From positions 186,001-250,000 of the forward strand of contig NZ_JAGGLR010000002.1 of NCBI RefSeq assembly GCF_017874715.1: DNA of 64,000 nucleotides, read 5' to 3'. Every line of letters begins with the position of its first letter. Position 1 is the first letter of the stretch. Positions 16,161 to 24,313 of this stretch are shown here, piece by piece. Source of the DNA: Streptomyces iranensis (GTDB lineage: Bacteria; Actinomycetota; Actinomycetes; Streptomycetales; Streptomycetaceae). The notes under the pieces were generated by a model that was given only the letters and a program-made list of their open reading frames with translations, was not told where the DNA came from and made no database searches. Both the position numbers and the translations under genes were made by a program.

Positions 16161-18542
16161 TTGAAGATCGCGATCATCGGCGGCGGTCCCGGCGGGCTGT
16201 ACTTCGCGGCCCTGATGAAACAGCTCGACCCCGCCCACGAGATCACCGTCTGGGAACGCAACGCCCCCGACGACACGTTCGGCTTCGGCGTCGTCTTCTC
16301 CGACGAGACGCTCGGCGGCATCGAGAACGCCGACACCACCATCGCCCAGGACATGGCCCGGCGCTTCGCCCGCTGGACCGACATCGACATCCACTACCGG
16401 GGCGAGAGCCACACCGTCGGCGGCCAGGGCTTCGCCGCCATGAGCCGCAAGGAACTCCTCCGCCTGCTCCAGGAGCGCTGCCACGACCTCGGTGTCACCC
16501 TGCGCTTCTCCACCCCCGCCCCGGACACCGAGCGGCTGCGCGCGTCGTACGACCTGGTGGTGGGGGCCGACGGTGTCAACTCCCTCGTACGGGCCGCCCA
16601 CGCGGAGGTCTTCCGCCCCTCCCTGGACCGTCGGCACAGCAAGTACATGTGGCTCGGCACGGACCTGGTCTTCGAGGCGTTCCAGTTCTTCGTCAAGCAG
16701 ACGGAATGGGGCGTCGTGCAGGTGCACGGCTACCCCTACTCCGCCACCGGCTCCACCTTCATCGTCGAGATGCACGAGGACGTCTGGCGGCGGGCGGGCT
16801 TCGACGCCACCGAGAGGGCCGACTTCGCACCGGGCGCCTCCGACCAGCAGGCCGTGGCGCGCGTCCGCGAACTCTTCGCCGACGAACTCGACGGCCACCA
16901 GGTGTTCGCCAACAACTCCAAGTGGCTGAACTTCACGACCGTACGCAACGAACGCTGGCACCACGGCAACCTCGTGCTCATCGGGGACGCCGCCCACACC
17001 GCGCACTTCTCCATCGGCTCGGGCACCAAGCTGGCGATGGAGGACGCGCTCGCCCTCGCCGCCTGTCTGCACGAACACCCCGATACCGAAGGCGCGTTGA
17101 CCGCGTACGAGACCGAGCGGCGACCGGTCGTGGAGTCCACCCAGCGGGCGGCGCAGGGCTCGCTGGAGTGGTTCGAGAACATCGGGATGTACGTCCACCA
17201 GGAGCCGACCCAGTTCTGCTTCAATCTGCTGACCCGCTCCCGCCGCATCACCTATGACAACCTGCGCACCCGCGACCCGGAGTTCGCCGACCGGGTCGAT
17301 GCCGCCTTCGCCAAGGCACAAGGGCTGGGCAATACCGCACCGGCGATGTTCCAGCCCTACCGGCTGGGCGAGTTGGAGCTCAAGAACCGGGTGATCGTGT
17401 CGCCGATGGACATGTACTCCGCCGCCGACGGCGTGCCCGGCGACTTCCACCTCGTCCACCTCGGCTCCAAGGCCATGGGGGGCGCCGGACTGGTGATGAC
17501 CGAGATGGTGTGCGTCTCGCCCGACGGCCGCATCACCCCCGGCTGCACCGGCCTGTGGAACGGCGAGCAGGGCGATTCCTGGCGGCGGATCGTCTCCTTC
17601 GTCCATGAGCGGAGCACCGCCCGTATCGGCCTCCAGCTCGGCCACTCGGGCCGCAAGGGCTCGACCCGGCTGATGTGGGAGGGCATGGACGACCCGCTGC
17701 CGCAAGACAACTGGGAGGTCGTCGGACCGTCCCCGCTGCCGTACGGCCCCGGCTCCGCCGTGCCGCGCGAGCTCACCCGCGCCGACATGGACCGGATCGC
17801 GGCCGACTTCGTGGCCGCCGCCCGCCGGGGCGCGGAGGCCGGGTTCGATCTGCTCGAACTGCACTGTGCGCACGGCTACCTGCTGTCCTCCTTCCTCTCC
17901 CCGATCGCCAACCACCGCACCGACGCGTACGGCGGCCCGCTGGAGAACCGGCTGCGCTTCCCGCTGGAGGTCTTCGACGCCGTGCGGGAGGCATGGCCCG
18001 CGGAACGGCCGGTGATCGTGCGCATCTCCGCCACCGACTGGGTGCCGGACGGCAACACCGAGCATGACGCCGTGGAGATCGCCCGCGCGTTCATCGCCCA
18101 CGGCGCGGCCGCCATCGATGTCTCCTCCGGCCAGGTCACCAAGGACGAACGCCCGGCCTTCGGCCGCTCCTACCAGACCCCGTTCGCCGACCGCATCCGC
18201 CACGAGGTGGCCGCCGCCACCGGGGCCGCGGTCATCGCGGTGGGCGCCATCGCCTCGTACGACGACGTCAACTCACTCCTGCTGGCGGGCCGTGCCGACC
18301 TGTGCGCCGTGGGCCGCACCCATCTGTACGACCCGCACTGGGCCCTGCACGCGGCGGCCGAGCAGGAGTACCGCGGCCCCGGCGCCGCATGGCCGGTGCA
18401 GTTCGGCGCGGGCGGCCGCAAGCCCCCCACCGCGCGCACCGACGCCGTACGGCCCCGGCTGTCACTGCTCCGGCCCGACCCCACCGACCAGGCCGTTCAT
18501 CTGCGCTGGACCCCGGCGCGTGCTCCGGCCCCCGTGCCCTGA
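16161..18542 (+). CDS. Aryl-CoA monooxygenase/old-yellow-enzyme fusion (2-aminobenzoyl-CoA or salicylyl-CoA 5-hydroxylase type)
   Basis: A 793-residue two-domain flavoenzyme. Residues 1-390 are an FAD aromatic hydroxylase: KIAIIGGGPGGLYFAALM at the N terminus and LIGDAAHTAHFSIGSGTKLAMEDA near 275. Residues from about 395 are an old-yellow-enzyme barrel: MFQPYRLGELELKNRVIVSPMDM, GLQLGHSGRKGS, ELHCAHGYLLSSFLSP, and a C-terminal AVGAIASYDDVN phosphate site. This fusion is established for Azoarcus 2-aminobenzoyl-CoA monooxygenase/reductase and is used for salicylyl-CoA 5-hydroxylases. TTG start 16161 has GAGAGGAACCCCC upstream. It follows the ligase by 11 bases, so it acts on that ligase's product. 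Confidence 0.9.
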   Translation: MKIAIIGGGPGGLYFAALMKQLDPAHEITVWERNAPDDTFGFGVVFSDETLGGIENADTTIAQDMARRFARWTDIDIHYRGESHTVGGQGFAAMSRKELLRLLQERCHDLGVTLRFSTPAPDTERLRASYDLVVGADGVNSLVRAAHAEVFRPSLDRRHSKYMWLGTDLVFEAFQFFVKQTEWGVVQVHGYPYSATGSTFIVEMHEDVWRRAGFDATERADFAPGASDQQAVARVRELFADELDGHQVFANNSKWLNFTTVRNERWHHGNLVLIGDAAHTAHFSIGSGTKLAMEDALALAACLHEHPDTEGALTAYETERRPVVESTQRAAQGSLEWFENIGMYVHQEPTQFCFNLLTRSRRITYDNLRTRDPEFADRVDAAFAKAQGLGNTAPAMFQPYRLGELELKNRVIVSPMDMYSAADGVPGDFHLVHLGSKAMGGAGLVMTEMVCVSPDGRITPGCTGLWNGEQGDSWRRIVSFVHERSTARIGLQLGHSGRKGSTRLMWEGMDDPLPQDNWEVVGPSPLPYGPGSAVPRELTRADMDRIAADFVAAARRGAEAGFDLLELHCAHGYLLSSFLSPIANHRTDAYGGPLENRLRFPLEVFDAVREAWPAERPVIVRISATDWVPDGNTEHDAVEIARAFIAHGAAAIDVSSGQVTKDERPAFGRSYQTPFADRIRHEVAAATGAAVIAVGAIASYDDVNSLLLAGRADLCAVGRTHLYDPHWALHAAAEQEYRGPGAAWPVQFGAGGRKPPTARTDAVRPRLSLLRPDPTDQAVHLRWTPARAPAPVP

Positions 18543-18571
18543 GAGTGTGGAAGCGGTGCCGGAACCGGGTG

Positions 18572-19747
18572 TCAGCCCGTCGCCGCCGCCCGGTAGGGAC
18601 GGAAGAAGGCGCGCAGCTCCTCCGCGTAGAGCTCGGGCTCCTCGAACGGCGCGAAGTGTCCGCCGCGCTCCGGCTCGGTCACCCGCACGAGGTTCGTGGT
18701 GCGCTCCAGCCACGCCCGCGGCGGGCGGACGACGTCGCCGCGGAAGAGCGAGAAGCCGGACGGCACCTCGACCCGGCGGGCGTGCTGCGCGGGCGGGATG
18801 GCGGCGTTGGCGTGGTACATGCGCATCGAGGAGCCGATCGTGCCCGTGAGCCAGTAGAGCGTGACGTTGGTGAGGATCTCGTCCTTGGTGTAGCACCGCT
18901 CGATGTCGCCGTCGCAGTCGCTCCACGACCGGAGCTTCTCGACGATCCACGCGGCCAGCCCGGCCGGTGAGTCGGTGAGCCCGACCGCGGCGGTCTGCGG
19001 CTTGGTGCGGTGCATGGCGGCGTACGCGCCCTCGGCCTGGCCCCAGCCCGTGACGACCTCGAACCAGGCGCGCTCCTCGGGCGTGAGGTCCGCCGGGTCG
19101 CCGGTGAAGACGGGCAGGCCGCCGTCCATGCGGTGCACGGCCGCCACCCGGTCGGGGTGGTCGAGCGCGAGGTAGCGGCTCACATGGCTGCCGATGTCCC
19201 CGCCCGCCGCGCCGAACCGCCCGTAGCCGAGGACGTCCATCAGCTCGGCCCACAGCCCGGCGACGGCGATGGAGTCGAGCGGCGGGCCGGTGGGCCGGTC
19301 GGAGTACCCGTAGCCCGGAATGTCGGGCACGACCACGTCGAACGCGTCGGCGGGGTCGGCGCCGTGCGCACCGGGGTCGGTGAGGTGCGGGATGACCTTC
19401 GTATAGCGCCAGAACGAGTCCGGCCAGCCGTGGCTGAGCACCAGCGGCAGGGCGGGCCCGGCCGGGGCGGTGGCCTTGACATGTGCGAAGTGGATCCCGA
19501 GGCCACCGAGCCGGACGCGGAACCGGGGCAGCCGGGCGAGCGCCGCCTCCTGCGCCGCCCAGTCGAATCCGTCCGCCCAGTAGGCGACGAGCTCACGGAG
19601 GTAGTCGAGGTCGGTCCCGAGCGCCCACCCGGCGTCCTCGGGCGCGTCCGGCCAGCGCGTCCCGCGCAGCCGCGCCCGGAGGTCATCGAGGGCGGCGGGG
19701 TCGGTCCGCGGGGTGAACGGCTCGGGTCGGGGCGGGACATCCGGCAT
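18572..19747 (-). CDS. Epoxide hydrolase (EHN N-terminal domain, alpha/beta hydrolase)
   Basis: A 391-residue enzyme. The N terminus is the epoxide-hydrolase-specific EHN segment (DDLRARLRGTRWPDAPEDAGWALG...). The hydrolase core has an HGWPDSFWRY oxyanion motif, nucleophile Asp in GAAGGDIGSHVSRYLAL and catalytic His in ERGGHFAPFEEPE. These enzymes open epoxides to diols. ATG 19747 (MPDVPPRP) is preferred to the GTG seven codons upstream. It is convergent with the aromatic operon, 30 bases from its end; a functional link is possible but unproven. Confidence 0.88.
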   Translation of the reverse strand: MPDVPPRPEPFTPRTDPAALDDLRARLRGTRWPDAPEDAGWALGTDLDYLRELVAYWADGFDWAAQEAALARLPRFRVRLGGLGIHFAHVKATAPAGPALPLVLSHGWPDSFWRYTKVIPHLTDPGAHGADPADAFDVVVPDIPGYGYSDRPTGPPLDSIAVAGLWAELMDVLGYGRFGAAGGDIGSHVSRYLALDHPDRVAAVHRMDGGLPVFTGDPADLTPEERAWFEVVTGWGQAEGAYAAMHRTKPQTAAVGLTDSPAGLAAWIVEKLRSWSDCDGDIERCYTKDEILTNVTLYWLTGTIGSSMRMYHANAAIPPAQHARRVEVPSGFSLFRGDVVRPPRAWLERTTNLVRVTEPERGGHFAPFEEPELYAEELRAFFRPYRAAATG

Positions 19748-19782
19748 GCCACGTACCCTACAAGCCACGACACCGGCCGCAG

Positions 19783-20017
19783 CCCCTGGACGTCCTGGAC
19801 GACTTCCGCGGCTTCCACTTCGACACCGCGCTGTCCTCCAGCCCGGCCGCGCTGCCCACCTTGCTCGCCTTCGACCGCCCCGGACACGTCCTGTTCGGCA
19901 GCGACTGGCCCTTCGCGCCCACCCCCGCGGGCCAGTACTCCGCGAGCGGACTCGGCACCCGCCCGACGCACCGCCGCACGGCCGGCCTTCAGGCTCGTCC
20001 AGCCCGGTACCGGCTGA
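19783..20017 (+). pseudogene. Remnant of an amidohydrolase-family-2 decarboxylase/hydrolase
   Basis: One open frame reads LDVLDDFRGFHFDTALSSS, then LLAFDRPGHVLFGSDWPFAP and AGQYSASGL. This is the C-terminal metal-site region of aminocarboxymuconate-semialdehyde-decarboxylase-like amidohydrolases, where the Asp of FGSDWPF is a metal ligand. No start codon or N-terminal two thirds are present, and after about 19960 the frame loses similarity. It is a 5'-deleted fragment wedged between the epoxide hydrolase and the CGNR gene. Confidence 0.75.
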
Positions 20018-20033
20018 GAGCGGCGCGTGCGAT

Positions 20034-20618
20034 TCAGGTCGTTTGGCGGCGGCGATACGCTTGCGTCTTCGCGCGGTTGCCGCACAGCTGGGGTGAGCAC
20101 CATTTGGCCCGGCCCGGACGGGAGTTGTCGTAGAAGACCCACTGGCAGTCGGGGGCCGGACACATCCTGAGCCGATGCCAGGTCCCCTTCACCGTGGCGG
20201 TCAGCGCGGACATGACGATGTGCGCGAGGGCGGTGTCCACGGGGTCGGCCGCGATGGTCAGGTGGGCGCCGTGGCCCGCGGTCAGTGTGACGTGGAAGGA
20301 GTAGCCGACCGCGGCGTCGCCGCCCTGGCCGTCACCGTCCACGTCCTGGCGCAGGGCGGCCCGCAGCGCCGTGCGCAGCTCTCGGGCTCTGGTCAGGTGG
20401 CCCTGATGGGCCTTGGTGTCGGGGGCGTCGCCCACGAGCAGGTCATGCTCCCGCAGCCAGCGCTCCAGATCGACGGGGGTGGCGAGCGCGTCGTGCTCCG
20501 TAAGGCGCCGCCCGTGCGCGACGAACCCCCGGCGGTCCTCGGTGTTGGCGAAGTGATGGAGCAGGGCGACGCCCGCCGGGAGGCCCTCGACGTCCTCGGC
20601 CCTAGTCGGTGGCAGCAT
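20034..20618 (-). CDS. CGNR zinc-finger protein (ABATE-type regulator)
   Basis: A 194-residue protein with an N-terminal ABATE-like domain (LHHFANTEDRRGFVAHGRRL...) and a C-terminal CGNR zinc finger: CPAPDCQWVFYDNSRPGRAKWCSPQLCGNRAKTQAYRRR. These are common actinomycete DNA-binding regulators. The ATG at 20618 overlaps the end of the upstream NTF2-like gene by 17 bases, so the three genes 21482-20034 form an operon. Confidence 0.9.
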   Translation of the reverse strand: MLPPTRAEDVEGLPAGVALLHHFANTEDRRGFVAHGRRLTEHDALATPVDLERWLREHDLLVGDAPDTKAHQGHLTRARELRTALRAALRQDVDGDGQGGDAAVGYSFHVTLTAGHGAHLTIAADPVDTALAHIVMSALTATVKGTWHRLRMCPAPDCQWVFYDNSRPGRAKWCSPQLCGNRAKTQAYRRRQTT

Positions 20619-20994
20619 GACCGATGTCTCCGTGAACGCGCCGGTAGGCGTCCTTCACCCGGATCCGGTCGCCGTCGAACTCAAACATGTCGCAGCCGTG
20701 CACCTCGTGGACCTGGCCATCGGCATCGGTACCGGCGTAGGACCACTGGGAAGCGCCCCGGTTCCCGGCGATGAAGGCCACCCCGCCGGGCCGCGATTCG
20801 AGCCCCGCGTCGTAGGCGAGCATCAGCTCAAAACCCTTGCGCACCTCGGCGCGTCCGCGGAAGGTCATGCCCGGCTCCGGGCCGACGGACGCGCGGAACA
20901 CACAGTCGTCCGTCATGAACTCCATCAGCAGGTCGAGATCCTTCCGCCGCCATGCCTCGCCGAAGCCCGCCAGCCGTTCCAGTGTCATCCCCAT
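20602..20994 (-). CDS. SnoaL/NTF2-like domain protein
   Basis: A 130-residue cone-fold protein: MTLERLAGFGEAWRRKDLDLLMEFMTDDCVFRASVGPEPGMTFRGRAEVRKGFELML, ending GCDMFEFDGDRIRVKDAYRRVHG. Families of this kind include ketosteroid-isomerase-like and SnoaL-like enzymes or stress proteins. Start ATG 20994 lies two bases after the TAG of the upstream gene. It is the middle gene of a three-gene operon ending with a CGNR regulator. The substrate is unknown. Confidence 0.82.
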   Translation of the reverse strand: MGMTLERLAGFGEAWRRKDLDLLMEFMTDDCVFRASVGPEPGMTFRGRAEVRKGFELMLAYDAGLESRPGGVAFIAGNRGASQWSYAGTDADGQVHEVHGCDMFEFDGDRIRVKDAYRRVHGDIGHAATD

Positions 20995-20996
20995 GA

Positions 20997-21482
20997 CTAG
21001 ACCCTTTCCGTGAAGCGAGCGGTGAGATAGGCATCCGTGTTCGGGCCACCGGGGTTGGCGAGCACATGGCGCAGCCATGCCCGGCGTTCGAAGTCGGTGA
21101 CGGCCAGCTCCCAGACGCAGCCGATGGCCTCACCGGGGTGCGGCGTCAGCGCGTCCGGCCGCTCCAGGGGCGCCGAGAACAGTCGCTGATGGATCTCGTT
21201 CTCCCCGTGCCACCAGTCCACCAGCGCGAAACAGCGGTCGGCCGCGTCATGCGCGACGGCGAAGGCGATGCCATAGCGGCTGTCCGTCCGGGCCGGGCTG
21301 GGCAGCACCGAGGCCGCGGCCTCCACGGTCGCGGCCACCAGCGCGGGACGCGGCACTTCGGCCCACGCGCTGATGCCGTACACCTTCACGGCCCATTCAC
21401 CGACCGTCTCCAGGCCCAGGAAGCCGATGGCCCGGGGGCGATGCGGCTGCCGGAGCACGACCGATCCCTGTTGCGCACTCAT
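20997..21482 (-). CDS. Conserved-looking hypothetical protein, first gene of CGNR operon
   Basis: A 161-residue soluble protein not confidently assigned. It begins MSAQQGSVVLRQPHRPRAIGFLGLETVGEWAVKVYGIS and contains ADRCFALVDWWHGENEIHQRLFSAP, with many aromatic residues. It has no signal peptide or membrane segment. Start 21482 has a near-perfect AAGGAGGGCGGGCC site, better than the longer in-frame start at 21518. It is coupled to the NTF2-like gene, so a small-molecule-related role is plausible. Confidence 0.7.
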   Translation of the reverse strand: MSAQQGSVVLRQPHRPRAIGFLGLETVGEWAVKVYGISAWAEVPRPALVAATVEAAASVLPSPARTDSRYGIAFAVAHDAADRCFALVDWWHGENEIHQRLFSAPLERPDALTPHPGEAIGCVWELAVTDFERRAWLRHVLANPGGPNTDAYLTARFTERV

Positions 21483-21665
21483 GGCCCGCCCTCCTTCACG
21501 ACGACACGTGTTAAACAATTAGCAGGTGTCCTCACCCTCGCGCAACACATGCCACCAGGACCGGCCGCCGAGGCTGGTCCGGTCGTCCTTTCGGCCGATG
21601 CCGATGGCCATGAACCCGCTGTCCGGGTGATCCACGGCCACCGCCATCCGGGCAACCCTGGGCTC

Positions 21666-22289
21666 ATGGCTCGTCACACACGGAACTCAACCCTCACGCC
21701 GTGGATCGTCACGGCGCTGGCCACCGCCCTGACGGGTGCGGCCGGCTGCACCCCCGACGCGGCGTCCGCCGGTGAGACCCGCACCCCCGCGCCCGGAGCC
21801 GCCGGAATCGGGGACAAGCTGCACCCCGGCCTCGGCAACGGCGGCTATACGGTGCGCCATACCGCAAACGAGGGCCACGCCGTCTACTACCAGAGCCTGT
21901 GGGACCAGGTGAAGGGCGGTTCCGAGCCGGCCGACGGCATGAAGAGGAGGTACCAGGATTCCGCCGCCCAACTGCGCAAGCAGGGGCCGGTCGCCAACCC
22001 CCGGCCCGGCGCCTTCACGCCCGAGGACATGGCTCCCTACGGCTGGGGCGCCTATCAGGGTGGCGCTGTGGCGTTGTACGCGCTGCGGCAGAAGGTCGGC
22101 GCGGCCACGTTCCAGCGCATCGAGCGCGCCTGGGTGGCGGAGCACCGCGACAGCACGGCGGGGACCGCCGACTTCATCCGCCTGGCGAGCCGCGTCGCCG
22201 GCCGCGACCTAGGGCCGTTCCTCCGGTCCTGGCTGTACGCCGAGAAGCTCCCGGCCATGCCCGGCCATTCCGACTGGCACACGTCCTGA
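21666..22289 (+). CDS. Internally deleted M1-type metallopeptidase remnant with lipoprotein signal
   Basis: A 207-residue open frame. The N terminus is a lipoprotein signal (TALATALTGAAGC) followed by GDKLHPGLGNGGYTV, the usual start of secreted Streptomyces M1 peptidases. The sequence then jumps to ANEGHAVYYQSLWDQVKGG, which corresponds to the third zinc ligand region (NEG) that normally follows HExxH by about 18 residues. It continues to the normal C terminus (GAVALYALRQKVG, RDLGPFLRSWLYAEKLP). The HExxH motif and intervening few hundred residues are absent, so it should be catalytically dead. The frame remained open through the deletion. Confidence 0.72.
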   Translation: MARHTRNSTLTPWIVTALATALTGAAGCTPDAASAGETRTPAPGAAGIGDKLHPGLGNGGYTVRHTANEGHAVYYQSLWDQVKGGSEPADGMKRRYQDSAAQLRKQGPVANPRPGAFTPEDMAPYGWGAYQGGAVALYALRQKVGAATFQRIERAWVAEHRDSTAGTADFIRLASRVAGRDLGPFLRSWLYAEKLPAMPGHSDWHTS

Positions 22290-22309
22290 CGGCCCGCGGC
22301 GGGCCGTCA
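22287..22309. terminator. Hairpin overlapping the stop codon
   Basis: TGACGGCCCGC-G-GCGGGCCGTCA is a perfect inverted repeat that begins with the TGA stop of the M1 remnant. It lies between convergent genes and is a likely bidirectional terminator. Confidence 0.75.
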
Positions 22310-22328
22310 GCCGGGCCGCACGCCCCGG

Positions 22329-22967
22329 CTAACGGGCGCGCACCGCTCCGGTGTCCCAGGCCCAGGCGGCGATCTCGACGCGGTTGCGGACGGTGAGCTT
22401 GGTCTGGATGTTGCTCAGATGCGTCTTCACCGTGGACAGCGACAGGTGCAGTTCGGCGCAGATCTCCTGGTTGGTGCGGCCCACCGCCACCAGCCGGGCG
22501 ATGTCCAGCTCGCGGCCGGTCAAGGGGTTCGTCCGGGTGACGCGGCGGGGGCGGCTCGCCCATTGCCGGAGCAGCCGCACGGTGACCGCCGGAGACACCA
22601 TCGCGCCACCGCGCACGGCCGACCGCACCGCCTCCACCAGGAGTTCGGGACCGGCGTCCTTGAGCAGGAAGCCACAGGCTCCATTGCGGATCGCGGTGTC
22701 CACGTAGTCGTCCTGGTCGAACGTGGTGACCACGACGACCCGCAGCGGATCCACCACTCCGGGCCCGGCGAGCAGCCGGGTCACCTCCAGGCCGTCCAGG
22801 TTCGGCATCCGGATGTCGACCAGGCACACCTCGGGACGGAGCCGCCGAGCCGGCTCCACGCACTCGGAGCCATCGGCGGCTTCGCCCGCCACCTCGATTC
22901 CGGGCTGGGAGTCGCGGATCAGCCGGAACCCGGTGCGCACCATCGCCTGGCCATCCGCGATCAACAC
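22329..22967 (-). CDS. NarL/LuxR-type response regulator (orphan)
   Basis: A 212-residue two-domain regulator. The receiver starts at LIADGQAMVR, has the phospho-acceptor Asp in EVCLVDIRMPNLDGLEV and the conserved Lys in GFLLKDAGPE. The C-terminal LuxR HTH reads NPLTGRELDIARLVAVGRTNQEICAELHLSLSTVKTHLSNIQTKL. The acidic pair after LIAD is replaced by GQ. GTG 22967 is the only start because an in-frame TGA lies 12 bases upstream. The sensor kinase that usually precedes such genes is missing; a decayed lipoprotein occupies that place. Confidence 0.88.
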   Translation of the reverse strand: MLIADGQAMVRTGFRLIRDSQPGIEVAGEAADGSECVEPARRLRPEVCLVDIRMPNLDGLEVTRLLAGPGVVDPLRVVVVTTFDQDDYVDTAIRNGACGFLLKDAGPELLVEAVRSAVRGGAMVSPAVTVRLLRQWASRPRRVTRTNPLTGRELDIARLVAVGRTNQEICAELHLSLSTVKTHLSNIQTKLTVRNRVEIAAWAWDTGAVRAR

Positions 22968-23270
22968 ACGGATGGACGGTCAGCTTGGTCTGGGTGTGGG
23001 CGTGCTGTTCGACGGTGGCGATACGGCGGGCCGTGGCGCGGCGGCCGACCTGTGGCAGGGCACGGCCGTCCAGGGTGACCACTCGGTCCAGGTGGCGGTG
23101 GCCGCCATGCGGTCGGCGAGGCCGAGCGAGAGCAGGCGGGCCTTCCGGCGTTCGCGTCGTCATGGCCGGAGCCACCGCACGCGGTGAGCAGAAGAGCGGG
23201 GGCGAGCAGGAACGCCGCGGTACGGCGGGCGGAGCGGGTGGTCGGGGCTCGTGCGCAGAGCCCGGCCCAC
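22968..23270 (-). pseudogene. Frameshifted lipoprotein remnant
   Basis: On the complement, one frame encodes TTRSARRTAAFLLAPALLLTACGGSGHDDANAG, a textbook lipoprotein signal with lipobox LTAC. Right after this, coding character shifts frame to ARLLSLGLADRMAATAT, which resembles the start of iron/B12-type substrate-binding proteins, and then breaks again. No in-frame start codon with a ribosome site was found. The block occupies the spot between the response regulator and the ECF operon. Confidence 0.5.
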
Positions 23271-23346
23271 CGGATTCCCTGGCCTCGGATGTGGCACGAC
23301 TGGCTCCCCGAGACTGCCAAGAGCGCCGAGCCGCCATGTCCCACGG

Positions 23347-24270
23347 TCATTTCGGCCGCCGCCGGGCCTGCTTCACCTCGCGGTCCACGGCCCAGGCGTC
23401 CCCGACCGGCCCGAGGTGGCCGAGCTTGTCGGGGTTGACCACCGTGCGAATGGTCTGGATCTGCCCGTCGAGCACATCGAGGACCAGGGTGTGGAGCACC
23501 TTGCCGTCCCGGTCGCGGAAGATCGCGCCGGGCTGGCCGTTCACCTCGCGCGGCTCCAACGACACATCGATCCGCAGCAGCCAGGGGAAGACACCGCCCA
23601 GCAACCGCGCCACGTTCTCCGCGCCCATGACGGCCCTGGCCAGCTGCGGGGCCTTGCCGCCACCGTCCCCGACCAGCCGCACATCGGCGGCCAGCAGCTT
23701 CCGCAGCCCGCCCACATCGCCGTCCTTCAAGGCGTCGAAGAACCGCGTGGCCAGCTCCTGCCGCTCCTGCCGGTCCGCCGCGAACCGAGGCCGCCCGGCC
23801 CGCATGTGGCGCCGCGCCCGCACCAGCAGCTGCCGGCATGCCGCCTCCGACCGCCCCACCGCCGCGGCGATCTCGTCGAACCCGAAGCCGAACACCTCCC
23901 GCAGCACGAACACCGCCCGCTCCAGCGGGCTGAGCCGCTCCAGGAGCAGCAGCGCCGCCATCGACACCGAGTCGGCCAGCTCCACCGCCCGAGCCGGATC
24001 CTGGTACGGATCGCTGAGCAGCGGCTCGGGGAACCACGGGCCCACGTACTCCTCCCGCCGCACCCGCGCGGAGCGCAGCACATCGATCGAGATGCGGGTC
24101 ACCGTGGCCGACAGATACGCCTTGGTGGACGTGGGCCGGGTGGCCGAGCCGTCGAAGCGCAGCCACGTTTCCTGCACCGCGTCCTCGGCCTCGCTCACAC
24201 TGCCCAGGATCCGGTAGGCGATCGAGAACAGCAGCGGCCGCAGCTCCTCGAACTCCTCGACCTCGCTCAC
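23347..24270 (-). CDS. ECF41-group sigma factor (SigJ-like) with SnoaL-like C-terminal domain
   Basis: A 307-residue sigma factor. Sigma-2 (LLFSIAYRILGSVSEAEDAVQETWLRF) and sigma-4 (LSPLERAVFVLREVFGFGFDEIAAAVGRSEAACRQLL) are joined by a linker with WFPEPLL. They are followed by a C-terminal SnoaL-like extension containing DGGGK and NPDKL. The linker and these two motifs define ECF41, whose C-terminal extension regulates activity in place of an anti-sigma factor. GTG 24270 has GGGGGGAA upstream. The gene follows its CMD-family partner by 43 bases, and an exact ECF41 promoter precedes that partner, so the pair is autoregulated. Confidence 0.93.
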   Translation of the reverse strand: MSEVEEFEELRPLLFSIAYRILGSVSEAEDAVQETWLRFDGSATRPTSTKAYLSATVTRISIDVLRSARVRREEYVGPWFPEPLLSDPYQDPARAVELADSVSMAALLLLERLSPLERAVFVLREVFGFGFDEIAAAVGRSEAACRQLLVRARRHMRAGRPRFAADRQERQELATRFFDALKDGDVGGLRKLLAADVRLVGDGGGKAPQLARAVMGAENVARLLGGVFPWLLRIDVSLEPREVNGQPGAIFRDRDGKVLHTLVLDVLDGQIQTIRTVVNPDKLGHLGPVGDAWAVDREVKQARRRPK

Positions 24271-24313
24271 GCCGATTCCCCCCTGGACGACCGGCCGGAC
24301 GGGCCGGCGCCGA

